From: Sphingobacteriaceae bacterium | Lineage (GTDB): Bacteria; Bacteroidota; Bacteroidia; Sphingobacteriales; Sphingobacteriaceae | Reading direction: 5' to 3' | DNA: 64,000 nucleotides | NCBI GenBank assembly: GCA_947458875.1 | Contig: CANGZD010000001.1 | Span: forward strand, 1-64,000 | Shown: one piece after another, positions 33,951 through 42,595 of the stretch | How positions within the stretch are numbered: position 1 is the stretch's first letter | How the letters are laid out: the number at the start of each line of letters is the position of its first letter | Made by a program: the position numbers and the translations under genes | The notes under the pieces: model-generated | What the model was told of the DNA's origin: nothing | What the model saw: only the letters and a program-made list of their open reading frames with translations | The model's database searches: none

Positions 33951-34829
33951 CTATTTAAAAAACCTTCCAAAAACACCTAAAGGCAATTTGCATCCGCTTT
34001 TTGCCTGTAAATACAATTCTCCGCAGCTGAGGTTGCTGACCGCAGGATGGGAACTGGTAATGAGATTTTCGATAATGACGGAAGAGAAGCCCATTGAATA
34101 GGCGTTTAGGATGAGGAAGTGTTCTTTTTCATCGAGTAATTGCACTACATCCTGCATCATCTCCTGAATATGGTCTTCTAATTTCCATTTTTCACCATTT
34201 GGGCCATGGCCATAGGCCGGCGGATCGAGGATGATGCCATTGTACTTTTTGCCTCTTTTAATTTCTCTTTTCACAAATTTTAAGGCGTCTTCTACTACCC
34301 AGCGGATGTCTTTTAATTTGGATAATTCCTGATTTTCGTTTGCCCAGGTGACCACTTGTTTGATGGAATCGACGTGAGTGGTATCGGCACCCGCTGCCCT
34401 GGCAGCCAATGAGGCGCCTCCAGTATAGGCAAACAAGTTCAACACCTTGGGCTCCGGGTTTTTGAATCTTTTAATTTGAGCTGCAATAAAATCCCAATTT
34501 ACGGCTTGTTCTGGGAAAATACCTACGTGTTTGAACGAGGTTAATCCTAAACGGAAATTGATGTTGATGTCTTTATTTTGATAATTGATTTGCCAGCGAT
34601 CGGCTGTTTTTGGATTTTTTTTGATCCAGTCGCCCGAAGTAGCCGAACGCCCTTTGAAACGTATGTGGTGTAATTTGGTCCACTCGCTTTCGCTCCATAG
34701 TTTTTTCCAAACCGCCTGTGGCTCGGGGCGGATGAGGATGAGCTCGCCAAAACGTTCTAATTTTTCAAAATCGCCACAATCGAGTAATTCATAATCTTTC
34801 CAATGGGCAGGGCTAAGTAGTTCTATCAT
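33951..34829 (-). CDS. RlmI-like class I SAM methyltransferase
   Basis: 292 residues. The Rossmann methyltransferase core has the SAM motif LNLFAYTGGASLAARAAGA and motif IV LDPPAYGHG, the m5C-like/RlmI catalytic-type DPP. The N-terminal part resembles the PUA-less RlmK/RlmI group. It probably methylates 23S rRNA, though the exact base cannot be told. It begins 12 nt after mlaF, in the same operon. Confidence 0.83.
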   Translation of the reverse strand: MIELLSPAHWKDYELLDCGDFEKLERFGELILIRPEPQAVWKKLWSESEWTKLHHIRFKGRSATSGDWIKKNPKTADRWQINYQNKDININFRLGLTSFKHVGIFPEQAVNWDFIAAQIKRFKNPEPKVLNLFAYTGGASLAARAAGADTTHVDSIKQVVTWANENQELSKLKDIRWVVEDALKFVKREIKRGKKYNGIILDPPAYGHGPNGEKWKLEDHIQEMMQDVVQLLDEKEHFLILNAYSMGFSSVIIENLITSSHPAVSNLSCGELYLQAKSGCKLPLGVFGRFFK

Positions 34830-34841
34830 GGCGGGTTGTTT

Positions 34842-35588
34842 TTATTTTTTGAGGGCTTTCATGAATTTGCTGGCGAAGATAAAATCATTCAATTCCTGAT
34901 TTTTAGTAGTGATGATTTCGTCGTTGGAGCCTTCCCACCATTTTTTGCCTTCGTACAGGTAGAGGATTTTTTCGCCGATGCCCATTACCGAATTCATATC
35001 GTGGGTTACCACGATGGTGGTGATCTGGTATTCGTCGGTGATCTCGGCAATGAGTTCGTCAATTACGATGGAAGTTCTTGGATCGAGGCCTGAGTTTGGC
35101 TCATCGCAAAACAGGTATTTAGGGTTCATCGCAATGGCTCGGGCAATACCCACCCGCTTTTTCATTCCTCCTGATAATTCGGAGGGATGTAAATGATTTT
35201 TTCCTGCCAGGTTTACACGTTCCAAACAAAAATTGGCTCTTTCCAATTTCTCTTGAGCAGTTTGGTTGGTAAACATGTTGAGCGGGAACAAGATGTTTTC
35301 TTCTACGGTCATGGAATCAAAGAGCGCCGATCCCTGAAAAAGCATGCCGATTTCTTTTCGTATGGCAATGCGTTCTTCAAAATTCATGCGAGTAAAATCT
35401 CTTCCATCGTATACTACATTTCCCTGGTCGGGCTCATGCAAACCTACCATGCATTTCAATAGAACGGTTTTACCGGATCCGGATCCCCCGATGATGAGGT
35501 TAGTGATTCCCGGATGAAAGGTTGCCGAAACGCCATTGATTACCTGATGATCGCCGAAGGCTTTATGAATATTTTTTATTTCTATCAT
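34842..35588 (-). CDS. mlaF: MlaF-type ABC ATPase
   Basis: Cytoplasmic ATPase of the MCE/Mla phospholipid transport system. Walker A is GGSGSGKT, the signature is LSGGMKKRVGIARAI (the GGMKKR form typical of MlaF), Walker B is YLFCDEPNSGLDP and the H-loop is VVTHDM. Its start overlaps the mlaE stop (ATGA). The C-terminal extension beyond the ATPase core contacts the partner subunit in other Mla systems. Confidence 0.92.
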   Translation of the reverse strand: MIEIKNIHKAFGDHQVINGVSATFHPGITNLIIGGSGSGKTVLLKCMVGLHEPDQGNVVYDGRDFTRMNFEERIAIRKEIGMLFQGSALFDSMTVEENILFPLNMFTNQTAQEKLERANFCLERVNLAGKNHLHPSELSGGMKKRVGIARAIAMNPKYLFCDEPNSGLDPRTSIVIDELIAEITDEYQITTIVVTHDMNSVMGIGEKILYLYEGKKWWEGSNDEIITTKNQELNDFIFASKFMKALKK

Positions 35589-36319
35589 AAGAGCAATTGG
35601 GCAATAACGTAATCGGCACAGAGAATCATGATGCAGCTGATCACTACCGCACGGGTACTGGAAATACCTACCTCGAGTGCACCGCCTGAGGTATAAAAAC
35701 CTTGGTACGCTGATATGCTGGTGATGATGAAAGCGAACATGACCGATTTGACCATACAGACCGTAAAGGTGAAGGGTATAAAATCTTTGGTGATGCCATA
35801 AATATAGTCTTGGCCAGTAACGGCACCTGACAAGGAGCCAGCAAAATAGCCACCAGTAATACTCAGTGCTATTGAAATGATCACCAAGAGTGGAATCATG
35901 GTAACCGCTCCTACAATTTTTGGGAGGATGAGGTAGCCTGGTGAATTGATACCCATGATTTCAAGGGCGTCTATTTGTTCGGTTACCCGCATGGTGCCTA
36001 TTTGTGAGGCTACACTCGAACCTACTTTACCGGCCAAAACAATGGCCGAAATAGTGGGGCTGAGTTCGAGGATAGATGAATCGCGGACGATGGTGCCGAT
36101 GACTGACCTTGGCACAAAATCACTCACCAGCTGGAAAGCGGTTTGTACCGTCGTTACAGCGCCTAAGAATACGGAGATGATGGTAACGATACCGATTGAG
36201 CCTATTCCGATGGCCACCATTTCTTTCAAAATTTCCTTACGGTAAATGCTCCATTTTTCCGGACGTCGGAATACGGCTTTGAGCAGCAGAATGTATTTAC
36301 CGAAGGGTTGAAAAAACAT
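35585..36319 (-). CDS. mlaE: MlaE-type ABC permease
   Basis: A 244-residue inner-membrane permease with about five helices. The MlaE/YrbE signature (ELSPTISAIVLAGKVGSSVASQIGTMRVTEQIDALEIMGI) lies in its middle. Together with mlaF it forms the core of a phospholipid or lipid transporter that maintains outer-membrane asymmetry. The MCE-domain subunit (MlaD) is not in this window, although it is usually within the same operon in many Bacteroidota. Confidence 0.92.
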   Translation of the reverse strand: MFFQPFGKYILLLKAVFRRPEKWSIYRKEILKEMVAIGIGSIGIVTIISVFLGAVTTVQTAFQLVSDFVPRSVIGTIVRDSSILELSPTISAIVLAGKVGSSVASQIGTMRVTEQIDALEIMGINSPGYLILPKIVGAVTMIPLLVIISIALSITGGYFAGSLSGAVTGQDYIYGITKDFIPFTFTVCMVKSVMFAFIITSISAYQGFYTSGGALEVGISSTRAVVISCIMILCADYVIAQLLL

Positions 36320-36390
36320 GATCCGTAAGGTGGCTTTTTTTGGTAAAAATAGGAAGCTGTTTTGGCTTTAACTAATGTGCAGGGATTTTT

Positions 36391-36759
36391 TCATTCTTCG
36401 GTGCTGTTCTTTTGATGGATTTGTTGGTTGATCTGGTTGATGAGCTGCTGTAGCTCGGGAAGGGGGATGCCTGCGGTTTTTTGTAGCCAGTTGAAATGAT
36501 CGCTTTGTCTTTTAAGCGCTTTAAGTGGATGGTTTTCCAATAAACCTTCTTCTTTGTCGGGGATGTATTCCAGCAAATCGTTTGGTGTGCATACAAGTGC
36601 CTTACAAAGGGTTTCGACGTGTGTGAAATGTAGGTGGGTGTGTTCTCCGCTGAGGATGCGCTGAGCGGTATGCCTGGGAATGTTGTGTTTGATGAGGTAG
36701 ATGCAGGGTTGTGAGATGCCGCGTTCATTGAACAGGCGGCTGAGGTTGAGTTTAAGCAT
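36391..36759 (-). CDS. Small HTH (XRE-type) regulator
   Basis: 122 residues with an N-terminal Cro/C1-type helix-turn-helix (LSRLFNERGISQPCIYLIKHNIPRHTAQRILSG, about 6-60) ending in the XRE-typical CTPNDLLEYIP. The C-terminal region is Gln/Ile-rich and helical (QQLINQINQQI), probably for dimerisation. The competing frame 36372-36728 is a shadow. A 21-bp-period repeat array starts 57 nt upstream of this gene. Confidence 0.85.
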   Translation of the reverse strand: MLKLNLSRLFNERGISQPCIYLIKHNIPRHTAQRILSGEHTHLHFTHVETLCKALVCTPNDLLEYIPDKEEGLLENHPLKALKRQSDHFNWLQKTAGIPLPELQQLINQINQQIHQKNSTEE

Positions 36760-36815
36760 GATTAAGTATTGTTTTTTGTACTTAACGTGCTATTATGCGT
36801 ATTTATTGTGCGAGT

Positions 36816-37046
36816 GTGTGTTTTGCAGTTAAAAATGTGCGTTTTGCAGTTGCGAATGTACGTTTTGCAGTTACAAGTAATTGACCCGCACATGCGAAGT
36901 TCTGTATTGAAAGTATGAGTATGTGAACATCGGGTGTGAGTTTCTGATTTGTACGTGCGAACATGCGAACTGCATATGCGAGTTGCTGTTTAGAGTATCC
37001 GAATGTACGAACAGTTTGTTCGAATTTCTGTACATGAGATGCTAGA
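36816..37046. repeat. Degenerate 21-bp tandem repeat array
   Basis: About eleven units of exactly 21 nt. The first three are clear (36816, 36837, 36858: GTGYGTTTTGCAGTT plus six variable bases; the third begins GTACG). Further units are more divergent, but the period holds: a recurring CTG within GAGTT(T/G)CTG-like motifs falls at 36902, 36944, 36986 and 37028, 42 nt apart each time. GTGCGAA- and ATGCGAA-type words recur within. The array fills most of the 372-nt space between the HTH gene start and the upstream membrane-protein gene. Confidence 0.75.
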
Positions 37047-37131
37047 TTTACGACATTTGGTGTCGTTTCAACCAGAAAATGAAATCCTATCTGCCGAAAA
37101 CAAAGACGCTGTTTTAAAAGCCTACTGTTAA

Positions 37132-37830
37132 CTATGGTGAGAGTTCAAACCATTCTACATATACGCCGAGCAGTATATGCCAAAACAGGTAGTGCCCTAA
37201 TCTGAGGGAAAGGGAGGCCAGCAATCCTGATTTTTTGTAGTGTATGGCTTGTATAAAGTTCATTAAAAAGCCGCTTATTAAGGAATAAGTAATTAGCCAA
37301 AGACCTTCGGAGGGCATTTGCTCCAAGGGTTCTCTGATGGCAGTTAACACCGCTCCGGCCCAGAAAAAGGCATCGAGGTATTTGCCGTTTTTGTGCCATT
37401 TGCCCAAAAGCAGGATCAGCGTAAGTGGGATGAGGCGGTAGAAGACCTCTATTTCGAGTGCGCCTGAGAAAAATAAAAATATGGAATAGGGGAAGGGTTG
37501 CAGAAACGGCGGCAGTTCGGTGTAGGGCTCCGGGTGGAGTAGGTATTTGATGACGAAGATATCGAGTATACCAAAAATCGCTCCTGTGAGTATTGGAATC
37601 AGCCATTTGGACTGTTTCGTTGTTTTTTGCTCGCAAAAATCTGGTAGCCCTGCTTTTGATTGATAAAATAAAAATGGTAGAGCGATGAATAGGAGTAAGA
37701 TATTTTGAAAGTCCCAAACCCGCAAAAATTGGTGTTGCGCTTGTATGGATTGTCCGTAAAGGGATCCGATTGCAGCAATGAGGATAAAACAGAGGTAGAT
37801 GAGGAGGTTTGTTTTAACGGCTTTGTTCAT
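37132..37830 (-). CDS. Multi-span membrane protein, CPBP-protease-like
   Basis: 232 residues with about seven hydrophobic segments. The segment SGALEIEVFYRLIPLTL resembles motif 1 of CPBP (CAAX/Abi) intramembrane proteases (EExxxR), but the first Glu is Ile. A downstream HYLFWH resembles the His motif. It may be an inactive or divergent member. This is an inference from local motif likeness only. On the minus strand it precedes the repeat array and the HTH gene. Confidence 0.6.
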   Translation of the reverse strand: MNKAVKTNLLIYLCFILIAAIGSLYGQSIQAQHQFLRVWDFQNILLLFIALPFLFYQSKAGLPDFCEQKTTKQSKWLIPILTGAIFGILDIFVIKYLLHPEPYTELPPFLQPFPYSIFLFFSGALEIEVFYRLIPLTLILLLGKWHKNGKYLDAFFWAGAVLTAIREPLEQMPSEGLWLITYSLISGFLMNFIQAIHYKKSGLLASLSLRLGHYLFWHILLGVYVEWFELSP

Positions 37831-37932
37831 GTAATGGACCCAACTATGGGATTGTTAAGTCGCAAAAATAGCTTAGGGAATGGTGCAATTCCAAGAAATT
37901 TCTTTGTGTACCGATGGTCGTTTCCGCTTGTT

Positions 37933-38340
37933 TCAATTTGATTTAAGCAAGGCTAATTTACCAGCCAGGTAAGCCATGGGCAGGTAAGCGAAAATTAAGT
38001 CGAGCGTATTGAACCATGCGGGTGAAGGGAGCATGAATACATTGGCGGTGCCGCCTGCGAAAAAGAAAATACCAATGCCAAGTGCGAATTTCAAACGATG
38101 GTTTGCTGCAATCTTAGCCGCAGCAAAGGCTCCTGCAAAAGTGCCCAGGGCATGTGCCAGAAACGGAAAAATGAAATGTTTGAGGTGCAGGGATGCTTTT
38201 AAGCCTTCGGTCGTGGTGACGTTTACGCCATCTGGTGGCGGTATGATACTGGGGCCGATCATGATGATGCTCATGTTTAGCAACATGCCGATGAGGATGC
38301 CCATCAGTATGGCCAAGAAATTTTTTACAATGGGATTCAT
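37933..38340 (-). CDS. Small four-helix membrane protein
   Basis: 135 residues with four hydrophobic segments (about 8-28, 58-75, 86-104, 112-128) and a short extracytoplasmic loop after the first (PPPDGVNVTTTEGLKAS). The Gly-rich HALGTFAGAFAAAKIAA suggests tight helix packing. Homologues are common and uncharacterised as far as I know. Confidence 0.7.
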   Translation of the reverse strand: MNPIVKNFLAILMGILIGMLLNMSIIMIGPSIIPPPDGVNVTTTEGLKASLHLKHFIFPFLAHALGTFAGAFAAAKIAANHRLKFALGIGIFFFAGGTANVFMLPSPAWFNTLDLIFAYLPMAYLAGKLALLKSN

Positions 38341-38447
38341 GTGCTTTAGGTTTTAAATATCAAACGAATGGCTATTAGATTTATTCTTCTAGTTTAAGAA
38401 TTAGGTGGAGGGGTAGCCTTTAGTTTTTGTTATACTAGATCTTTCCT

Positions 38448-39073
38448 TCAAGAATTATGTTTGTCATTAAGTCCTATTCCATTAAAAATTTGTGCTTTAT
38501 ATTTTTCTATTCGTCCAATTCTTGTCTGTGGTTGTTTAGGTTGCGAAAAATGAATGATATAGCCTCTTTGTCGTCCTGGTGTTAAAGCATAGAACGCTTT
38601 TTAAATGGAGGTTCTGCTTCAAAAACTTGTATTAGCTCGTCTGGAATTGGTTCAGGGTTTTTTATGAACTCCACTTTCCTTCCACTTTCTTCGATGGCTA
38701 TTGCTTCTGATATGTAAGACTTTAGCACATTTTTTTGCTTTTCAATTTCTTCTATCGTTTTAAACTTTACAATTCTGTCTGACTGTAGATTACCTTGTTG
38801 TTGTAGTATTTTGTGTTGGTCGCTTAATAATACTCCTTTGAAAAAACCAATATTCGCAGATTCTTTTAGTGCGTTGACTGTTAGCACATTTTTTCCCTTG
38901 TGTGTATAAACGGGCACTCCCCACTTGATTTCTTCTGTTAAACCCGAGTCCAAAACGATCTGTCGGAGGAGTTCTAATTCCTCCACCCAATTCAATACTT
39001 TGCATTTTGGCGTTCCTCCAAATTTGCACCGCATACAACCGTCTGCTAGATATTTGTCAACGTTTGGATTCAT
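38448..39073 (-). pseudogene. YdeI/DUF1801-family gene with a one-base frameshift
   Basis: The intact frame (38582-39073, 163 aa) begins MNPNVDKYLADGCMRC and carries the DUF1801 fold (EEIKWGVPVYTHKGKNVL, GFFKGVLLSD), but it ends abruptly in FKKRSML. The next frame, from 38597 down to a stop at 38448-38450, reads AFYALTPGRQRGYIIHF and continues for 49 residues to GIGLNDKHNS. That is exactly the conserved C-terminus of the family. One A missing from the A5 run near 38598-38602 explains it; restoring it gives a 208-residue protein of normal size. It could be a true pseudogene, a phase-variable homopolymer or a sequencing error. Confidence 0.9.
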
Positions 39074-39076
39074 GAA

Positions 39077-39496
39077 TTAAATGGTGTGTTCTTTCTCTTT
39101 GTTAATTTGTTCTACTAAAAAACTCTCACCAAAAGATAGTTTTTTTGCTAAAGGACTTTTTGGTTCTACCACTCTCCAGAACGGTGTAATTTGATCAATT
39201 GGTGCTCCTTTTTGGAATTTTTCATAGCTTGCTTCGGCTACTATTCTTAAAAATATTCCTGTAGTTACAGGGCAAGTATAGTCGGCATGATGATCTAAAG
39301 CAAGATCTTTTCTTAAAGTTTTGCTGTTGACTTGTTTTCCAAAACTAATTTCTTGAATATATTGATCAATTAATTTAGGGCTGGCAATCAACATTGTACT
39401 GCCGGCTGGAATATCAGCAAAGCCTGATTCGATACGTTTTATTTGTGGCTCCTTCTTTTCATGGAGTTTCTCCAGCCAAGTTTTCTTCTTTGTCAT
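39077..39496 (-). CDS. MGMT-family (alkyltransferase-like) protein
   Basis: 139 residues from the ATG at 39496; an ATG at 39514 would add six. The C-terminal half matches the MGMT-like group typified by CPVTTGIFLRIVAEA and TPFWRVV. The alkyl-acceptor PCHR motif of true O6-alkylguanine transferases is replaced by PFWR, so there is no acceptor Cys at that site. It may recognise damaged DNA without repairing it. That is inference. It sits 3 nt upstream of the frameshifted YdeI-like gene in the same orientation. Confidence 0.65.
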   Translation of the reverse strand: MTKKKTWLEKLHEKKEPQIKRIESGFADIPAGSTMLIASPKLIDQYIQEISFGKQVNSKTLRKDLALDHHADYTCPVTTGIFLRIVAEASYEKFQKGAPIDQITPFWRVVEPKSPLAKKLSFGESFLVEQINKEKEHTI

Positions 39497-39711
39497 CTTA
39501 TTTGCTTTGTTCATTTAGTAAAATCATACTAAACTAAAATTAAAAAAAGTAGATATCATCCATCCATACCGATTTTTGGATGTTTTTTTGAAAAAAATGA
39601 TCTATCAATTGATCTTCTTGTTAGCGGTGATGTTTTGTTTTAATGAGTTTTAGGATTTAATTTTTACTCCTTCAAACTTCTATTCCCAGAAATCTGTTTT
39701 AACTTCACTTT

Positions 39712-40413
39712 ATGAACGCATTGATAACAGGGGCGACTAAAGGCATTGGCCGGGCCATTAGTTTTAAATTGGCTGCAGCGGGCTACCATTTGGCCATTTG
39801 TGCCCGCAATCCAGTAGAGCTGACTGAATTGTGCAGCGAGTTGCAGGAAAAGCATCCGGATCTGGAGATCTATGCCCGTTCCACTGATTGTGGAGACCTG
39901 CAGGATTTACGAATTTTCGCGGAGGAAGCGCATCGACAATTGGGTCATATAGGTACGCTGATCAATAATGTGGGGCAATACTTGCCGGCTACTATGCTGG
40001 ATGAGCCAGACGGTATTTTGGCTCAACAAATGCAGGTGAATGTGTATGCTGCTCATGAGTTGAGTCGTTTTTTTGGTCGACAAATGCGGGCAGCCGGGGC
40101 TGGCCATATCATTAATATTTGTTCGGTGGCGGGCCTGGATCCGGTAGTGGCGGCCGGTTCGTATAGTGTAACAAAGTATGCCTTGATGGGTCTAACAAAA
40201 GTATTGCGGGAAGAATTAAAACCCGCAGGAGTGAAGGTAACAGCTATTATTCCCGGAGCTACTTTAACGCATTCCTGGGAAGGTACGGAGATTGCTCCTG
40301 AGCATTTTATTCAGCCTGAAGATGTTGCTTTCGGTGTGCTTACTTGCTTACAAATGAGTGCGGGGGCTAATATCGATGAACTGGTAATTAAGCCGCAATC
40401 AAGTTTGTTTTAA
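39712..40413 (+). CDS. Short-chain dehydrogenase/reductase
   Basis: A 233-residue classical SDR. The cofactor motif TGATKGIGRAI is at the N-terminus, NNVG lies after strand 4 (a variant of NNAG), and the catalytic Ser and Tyr-x3-Lys are in ICSVAGLDP and YSVTKYA. Arg after strand 2 (ICARNP) suggests NADPH. The substrate is unknown. It is the first gene of a plus-strand group running into pspC. Confidence 0.9.
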   Translation: MNALITGATKGIGRAISFKLAAAGYHLAICARNPVELTELCSELQEKHPDLEIYARSTDCGDLQDLRIFAEEAHRQLGHIGTLINNVGQYLPATMLDEPDGILAQQMQVNVYAAHELSRFFGRQMRAAGAGHIINICSVAGLDPVVAAGSYSVTKYALMGLTKVLREELKPAGVKVTAIIPGATLTHSWEGTEIAPEHFIQPEDVAFGVLTCLQMSAGANIDELVIKPQSSLF

Positions 40414-40424
40414 AAATTAACGTT

Positions 40425-40925
40425 ATGGAAAAGAAACTGTACAGAGAAACTAAAGATCGGGTATTGGGTGGTGTAGCTGCCGGCTTGGCTCGTTATTTAG
40501 AAATTGATGTGACCTGGGTGCGCATCTTGTTTATCTTGGTGACTATTTTCGGTGGTTCGGGCTTTTTGGTTTACCTGGTTTTATGGATTGCCATTCCCGA
40601 AAAACCTTTCAGTTGGACGGAGAATAATGGGAATACGGATTACCGAGTTAATCCTGAAGAGCCGGAGCGGGTAATGCCGGAGCCTGTGCGGGTGAAAAAG
40701 GGCAGTGGAATGCTTGTGGGTGGTTTGATCCTCATTTTCTTGGGTTTATTCTTTTTGCTCAATGAGTTTGATCTGATCCCTTATTGGTTCAACCTGGGTA
40801 AATTGTGGCCCTTGGCAATTATTATTCCGGGGTTTGTGATGCTGCTCAATGCCCGTGAAAAGACCACTACTTCTCCTAAAAAGGAGGAGCAGGAAAAAGG
40901 TACTGAAACAGATTCTATTATTTAA
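40425..40925 (+). CDS. PspC-domain membrane protein
   Basis: 166 residues with an N-terminal PspC domain (LYRETKDRVLGGVAAGLARYLEIDVTWVRILF, about 4-60). A linker and two further helices of the DUF5668/LiaI type follow (about 85-140). PspC proteins take part in envelope-stress responses. The next gene is a LiaF-like protein 11 nt downstream, so the two likely work together at the inner membrane. Confidence 0.88.
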   Translation: MEKKLYRETKDRVLGGVAAGLARYLEIDVTWVRILFILVTIFGGSGFLVYLVLWIAIPEKPFSWTENNGNTDYRVNPEEPERVMPEPVRVKKGSGMLVGGLILIFLGLFFLLNEFDLIPYWFNLGKLWPLAIIIPGFVMLLNAREKTTTSPKKEEQEKGTETDSII

Positions 40926-40936
40926 TATTCCGCCTG

Positions 40937-41869
40937 ATGAAATCTGAAAAAATTGTTTGGGGACTTACTTTGGTATTTGTGGGTTCTATTTTATTGCTCG
41001 ATAATTTTGGAGTAATTGATTTTTATTGGCGTTCACTTTGGCATTTTTGGCCGCTTATTTTGATTTTGGTGGGCTTAAACATGGTATTTGCCTACGTTAA
41101 AAATACTGCTGTGGGTAAGGCAGCCATCGTATTACTGACTTGTTTGATTTTGGCTTTTATAGGTTATATGGGTATTAATAGAGAGCAGTCGGGTGATATT
41201 TTTATAGGGGATGCCGAGCAGGAGGAACCCATTGGAGTAGGGGAAGTAAGTTATTTCTCAGAGGCCTATCGTGTAGGTATTGAGCGGGCCGAACTGAATA
41301 TTAAAGGCGGTGCCACTCAGTATCAATTAAATGAGACCAGCGAGCAATTATTTGAAGCGGAGGTGAAACGCAGTTTTGGTCAATATAGTTTGGAAAAAAT
41401 CAGTCGCGATTCGGTGGAGGTACTGAACTTTAGGATGAAAAGTAAAAACAAGGATCTTCAATTAGATGAATTGGATGCCAATAAGGTAGACCTGCGTTTG
41501 AATCCGAATCCGATTTGGGACATCCATGTTGAATTGGGGGCCGGTGAAACTGATTTTGATCTTTCGGCTTTTAAAGTGGCAAGCCTGCACATTAAAGGGG
41601 GCGCAGCGGCTTTTGATGTGAAACTGGGCATGCCGGTTAATCAGACCCAAGTAGAGGTGAAAGCCGGAATGGCCGAAGTGAAATTGTCGGTACCCGAAGA
41701 TGCGGGCTGCCAAATTGTGGTAAAGGGTGGCCTGACCGGAAAAGATTTTGAGGGTTTTACCAAGCAGGCCGATGGTTCTTATACTACCGCTAATTTTAAT
41801 TCTGCTGCCAAAAAAATCATCATACAAATGAAAGGCGGCTTGTCTGATTTTGAAGTGAGCCGTTATTAA
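40937..41869 (+). CDS. LiaF-like membrane protein
   Basis: 310 residues. The first roughly 90 form the LiaF/DUF5668 transmembrane part (four helices, with WHFWPLILILVGL). The rest is an adhesin-like parallel beta domain with repeated short strands (LNIKGGATQYQL, LHIKGGAAAFDV, IQMKGGLSDFEV). LiaF proteins inhibit or tune envelope-stress two-component systems. No such kinase is adjacent here, so the partner is unknown. Confidence 0.83.
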   Translation: MKSEKIVWGLTLVFVGSILLLDNFGVIDFYWRSLWHFWPLILILVGLNMVFAYVKNTAVGKAAIVLLTCLILAFIGYMGINREQSGDIFIGDAEQEEPIGVGEVSYFSEAYRVGIERAELNIKGGATQYQLNETSEQLFEAEVKRSFGQYSLEKISRDSVEVLNFRMKSKNKDLQLDELDANKVDLRLNPNPIWDIHVELGAGETDFDLSAFKVASLHIKGGAAAFDVKLGMPVNQTQVEVKAGMAEVKLSVPEDAGCQIVVKGGLTGKDFEGFTKQADGSYTTANFNSAAKKIIIQMKGGLSDFEVSRY

Positions 41870-41870
41870 T

Positions 41871-42479
41871 TTGAAAACGTATCTGGTGGTGATTGAGGGA
41901 AAACCTCAGGGCCCATTTTCTATTGAAGAGTTAAAACTGATGAACATTCAGCCCGGCACTTTTGTAAAAACGCCGGAGCTGGATGATTATAAAGAAGCGC
42001 ATGAACTTTCCGAATTGCGTGAATTATTGGGTTTTAAAAAAGAGCTGATTCAGCCTCAGTATTTTGCCACGCTAGATGTTCGTTTGGTGGCCTGGTTAAT
42101 TGATTACCTCCTAATTTGGGCAATTTATGTGGGGCTATCCTTGTTTATCATTTATTTTCTGATAGATGACCAGAAGCTAAAGATCATCATTCCATTTGCC
42201 AGCATTGTACTTATTCCTTTATTCCGTTCTGTCTATGTAACCGTGATGGAAGCCTCCAGCCAACAGGCCAGTCTGGGTAAACGTTTGCTAGGGCTCAAGG
42301 TGTGTGATGAATCGGGCCAGCGACTGAGTTTGTCAAAATCTATCTTGCGCAATTTGTGCAAGTGGATAAGTGCCCTAACGCTGGGTATTGGTTACATAAT
42401 GGGTTTTTTTGACCGCAAGCAGCAATGCCTGCATGATAAAATGGCCGGTACGTTGGTGGTAAAAGAAAGACTTTTATGA
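41871..42479 (+). CDS. GYF-like/RDD-family membrane protein
   Basis: 202 residues. The N-terminal roughly 50 residues (VVIEGKPQGPFSIEELKLMNIQPGTFV) match the GYF_2/DUF4339 domain, and an RDD domain with three helices follows (RLVAWLIDYLLIWA at about 68; LGKRLLGLKV; DRKQQCLHDKMAGT). The start must be the TTG at 41871, one base after the previous stop, because the first ATG would cut the GYF-like domain. Confidence 0.85.
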   Translation: MKTYLVVIEGKPQGPFSIEELKLMNIQPGTFVKTPELDDYKEAHELSELRELLGFKKELIQPQYFATLDVRLVAWLIDYLLIWAIYVGLSLFIIYFLIDDQKLKIIIPFASIVLIPLFRSVYVTVMEASSQQASLGKRLLGLKVCDESGQRLSLSKSILRNLCKWISALTLGIGYIMGFFDRKQQCLHDKMAGTLVVKERLL

Positions 42480-42581
42480 GTTAGAGGTTCTCGCTTGTAA
42501 GTGCTAAGTCAAAAATTCAAGCTCATCATCCTCATTCCTCAGCTACAACGTTCAACTCACACCCTACAAATGAAATTTTTC

Positions 42582-42589
42582 TATTTTTG
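42582..42589 (+). promoter_or_regulatory. -7 promoter box of ispG
   Basis: TATTTTTG is a perfect -7 consensus and ends 6 nt before the ispG ATG. A transcript from it would have essentially no leader. Confidence 0.55.
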
Positions 42590-42595
42590 TTCGAT

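Noticed and set aside
36372-36728. 118-aa minus-strand ORF overlapping the HTH gene
   Set aside because: Ser/Thr/Pro-rich shadow frame; the overlapping frame has a clear XRE helix-turn-helix.
36816-37046. CRISPR array
   Set aside because: Units are 21 nt with no distinct spacer, strongly diverged, and no cas gene is present.
36806-37144. Open frame of about 113 codons across the 21-bp array on the minus strand, translating as heptad repeats (e.g. KRTFATA)
   Set aside because: There is no ATG, GTG or TTG start upstream of the repeats; an in-frame tandem 21-mer without a stop stays open by itself. Kept only as a possible remnant.
37145-37717. 190-aa minus-strand ORF inside the CPBP-like gene
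   Set aside because: Arg/His-rich composition without membrane segments; the other frame gives a coherent seven-helix protein.
42480-42581. Possible degenerate repeat between the RDD gene and ispG
   Set aside because: I could find no second copy or internal period; treated as ordinary spacer.
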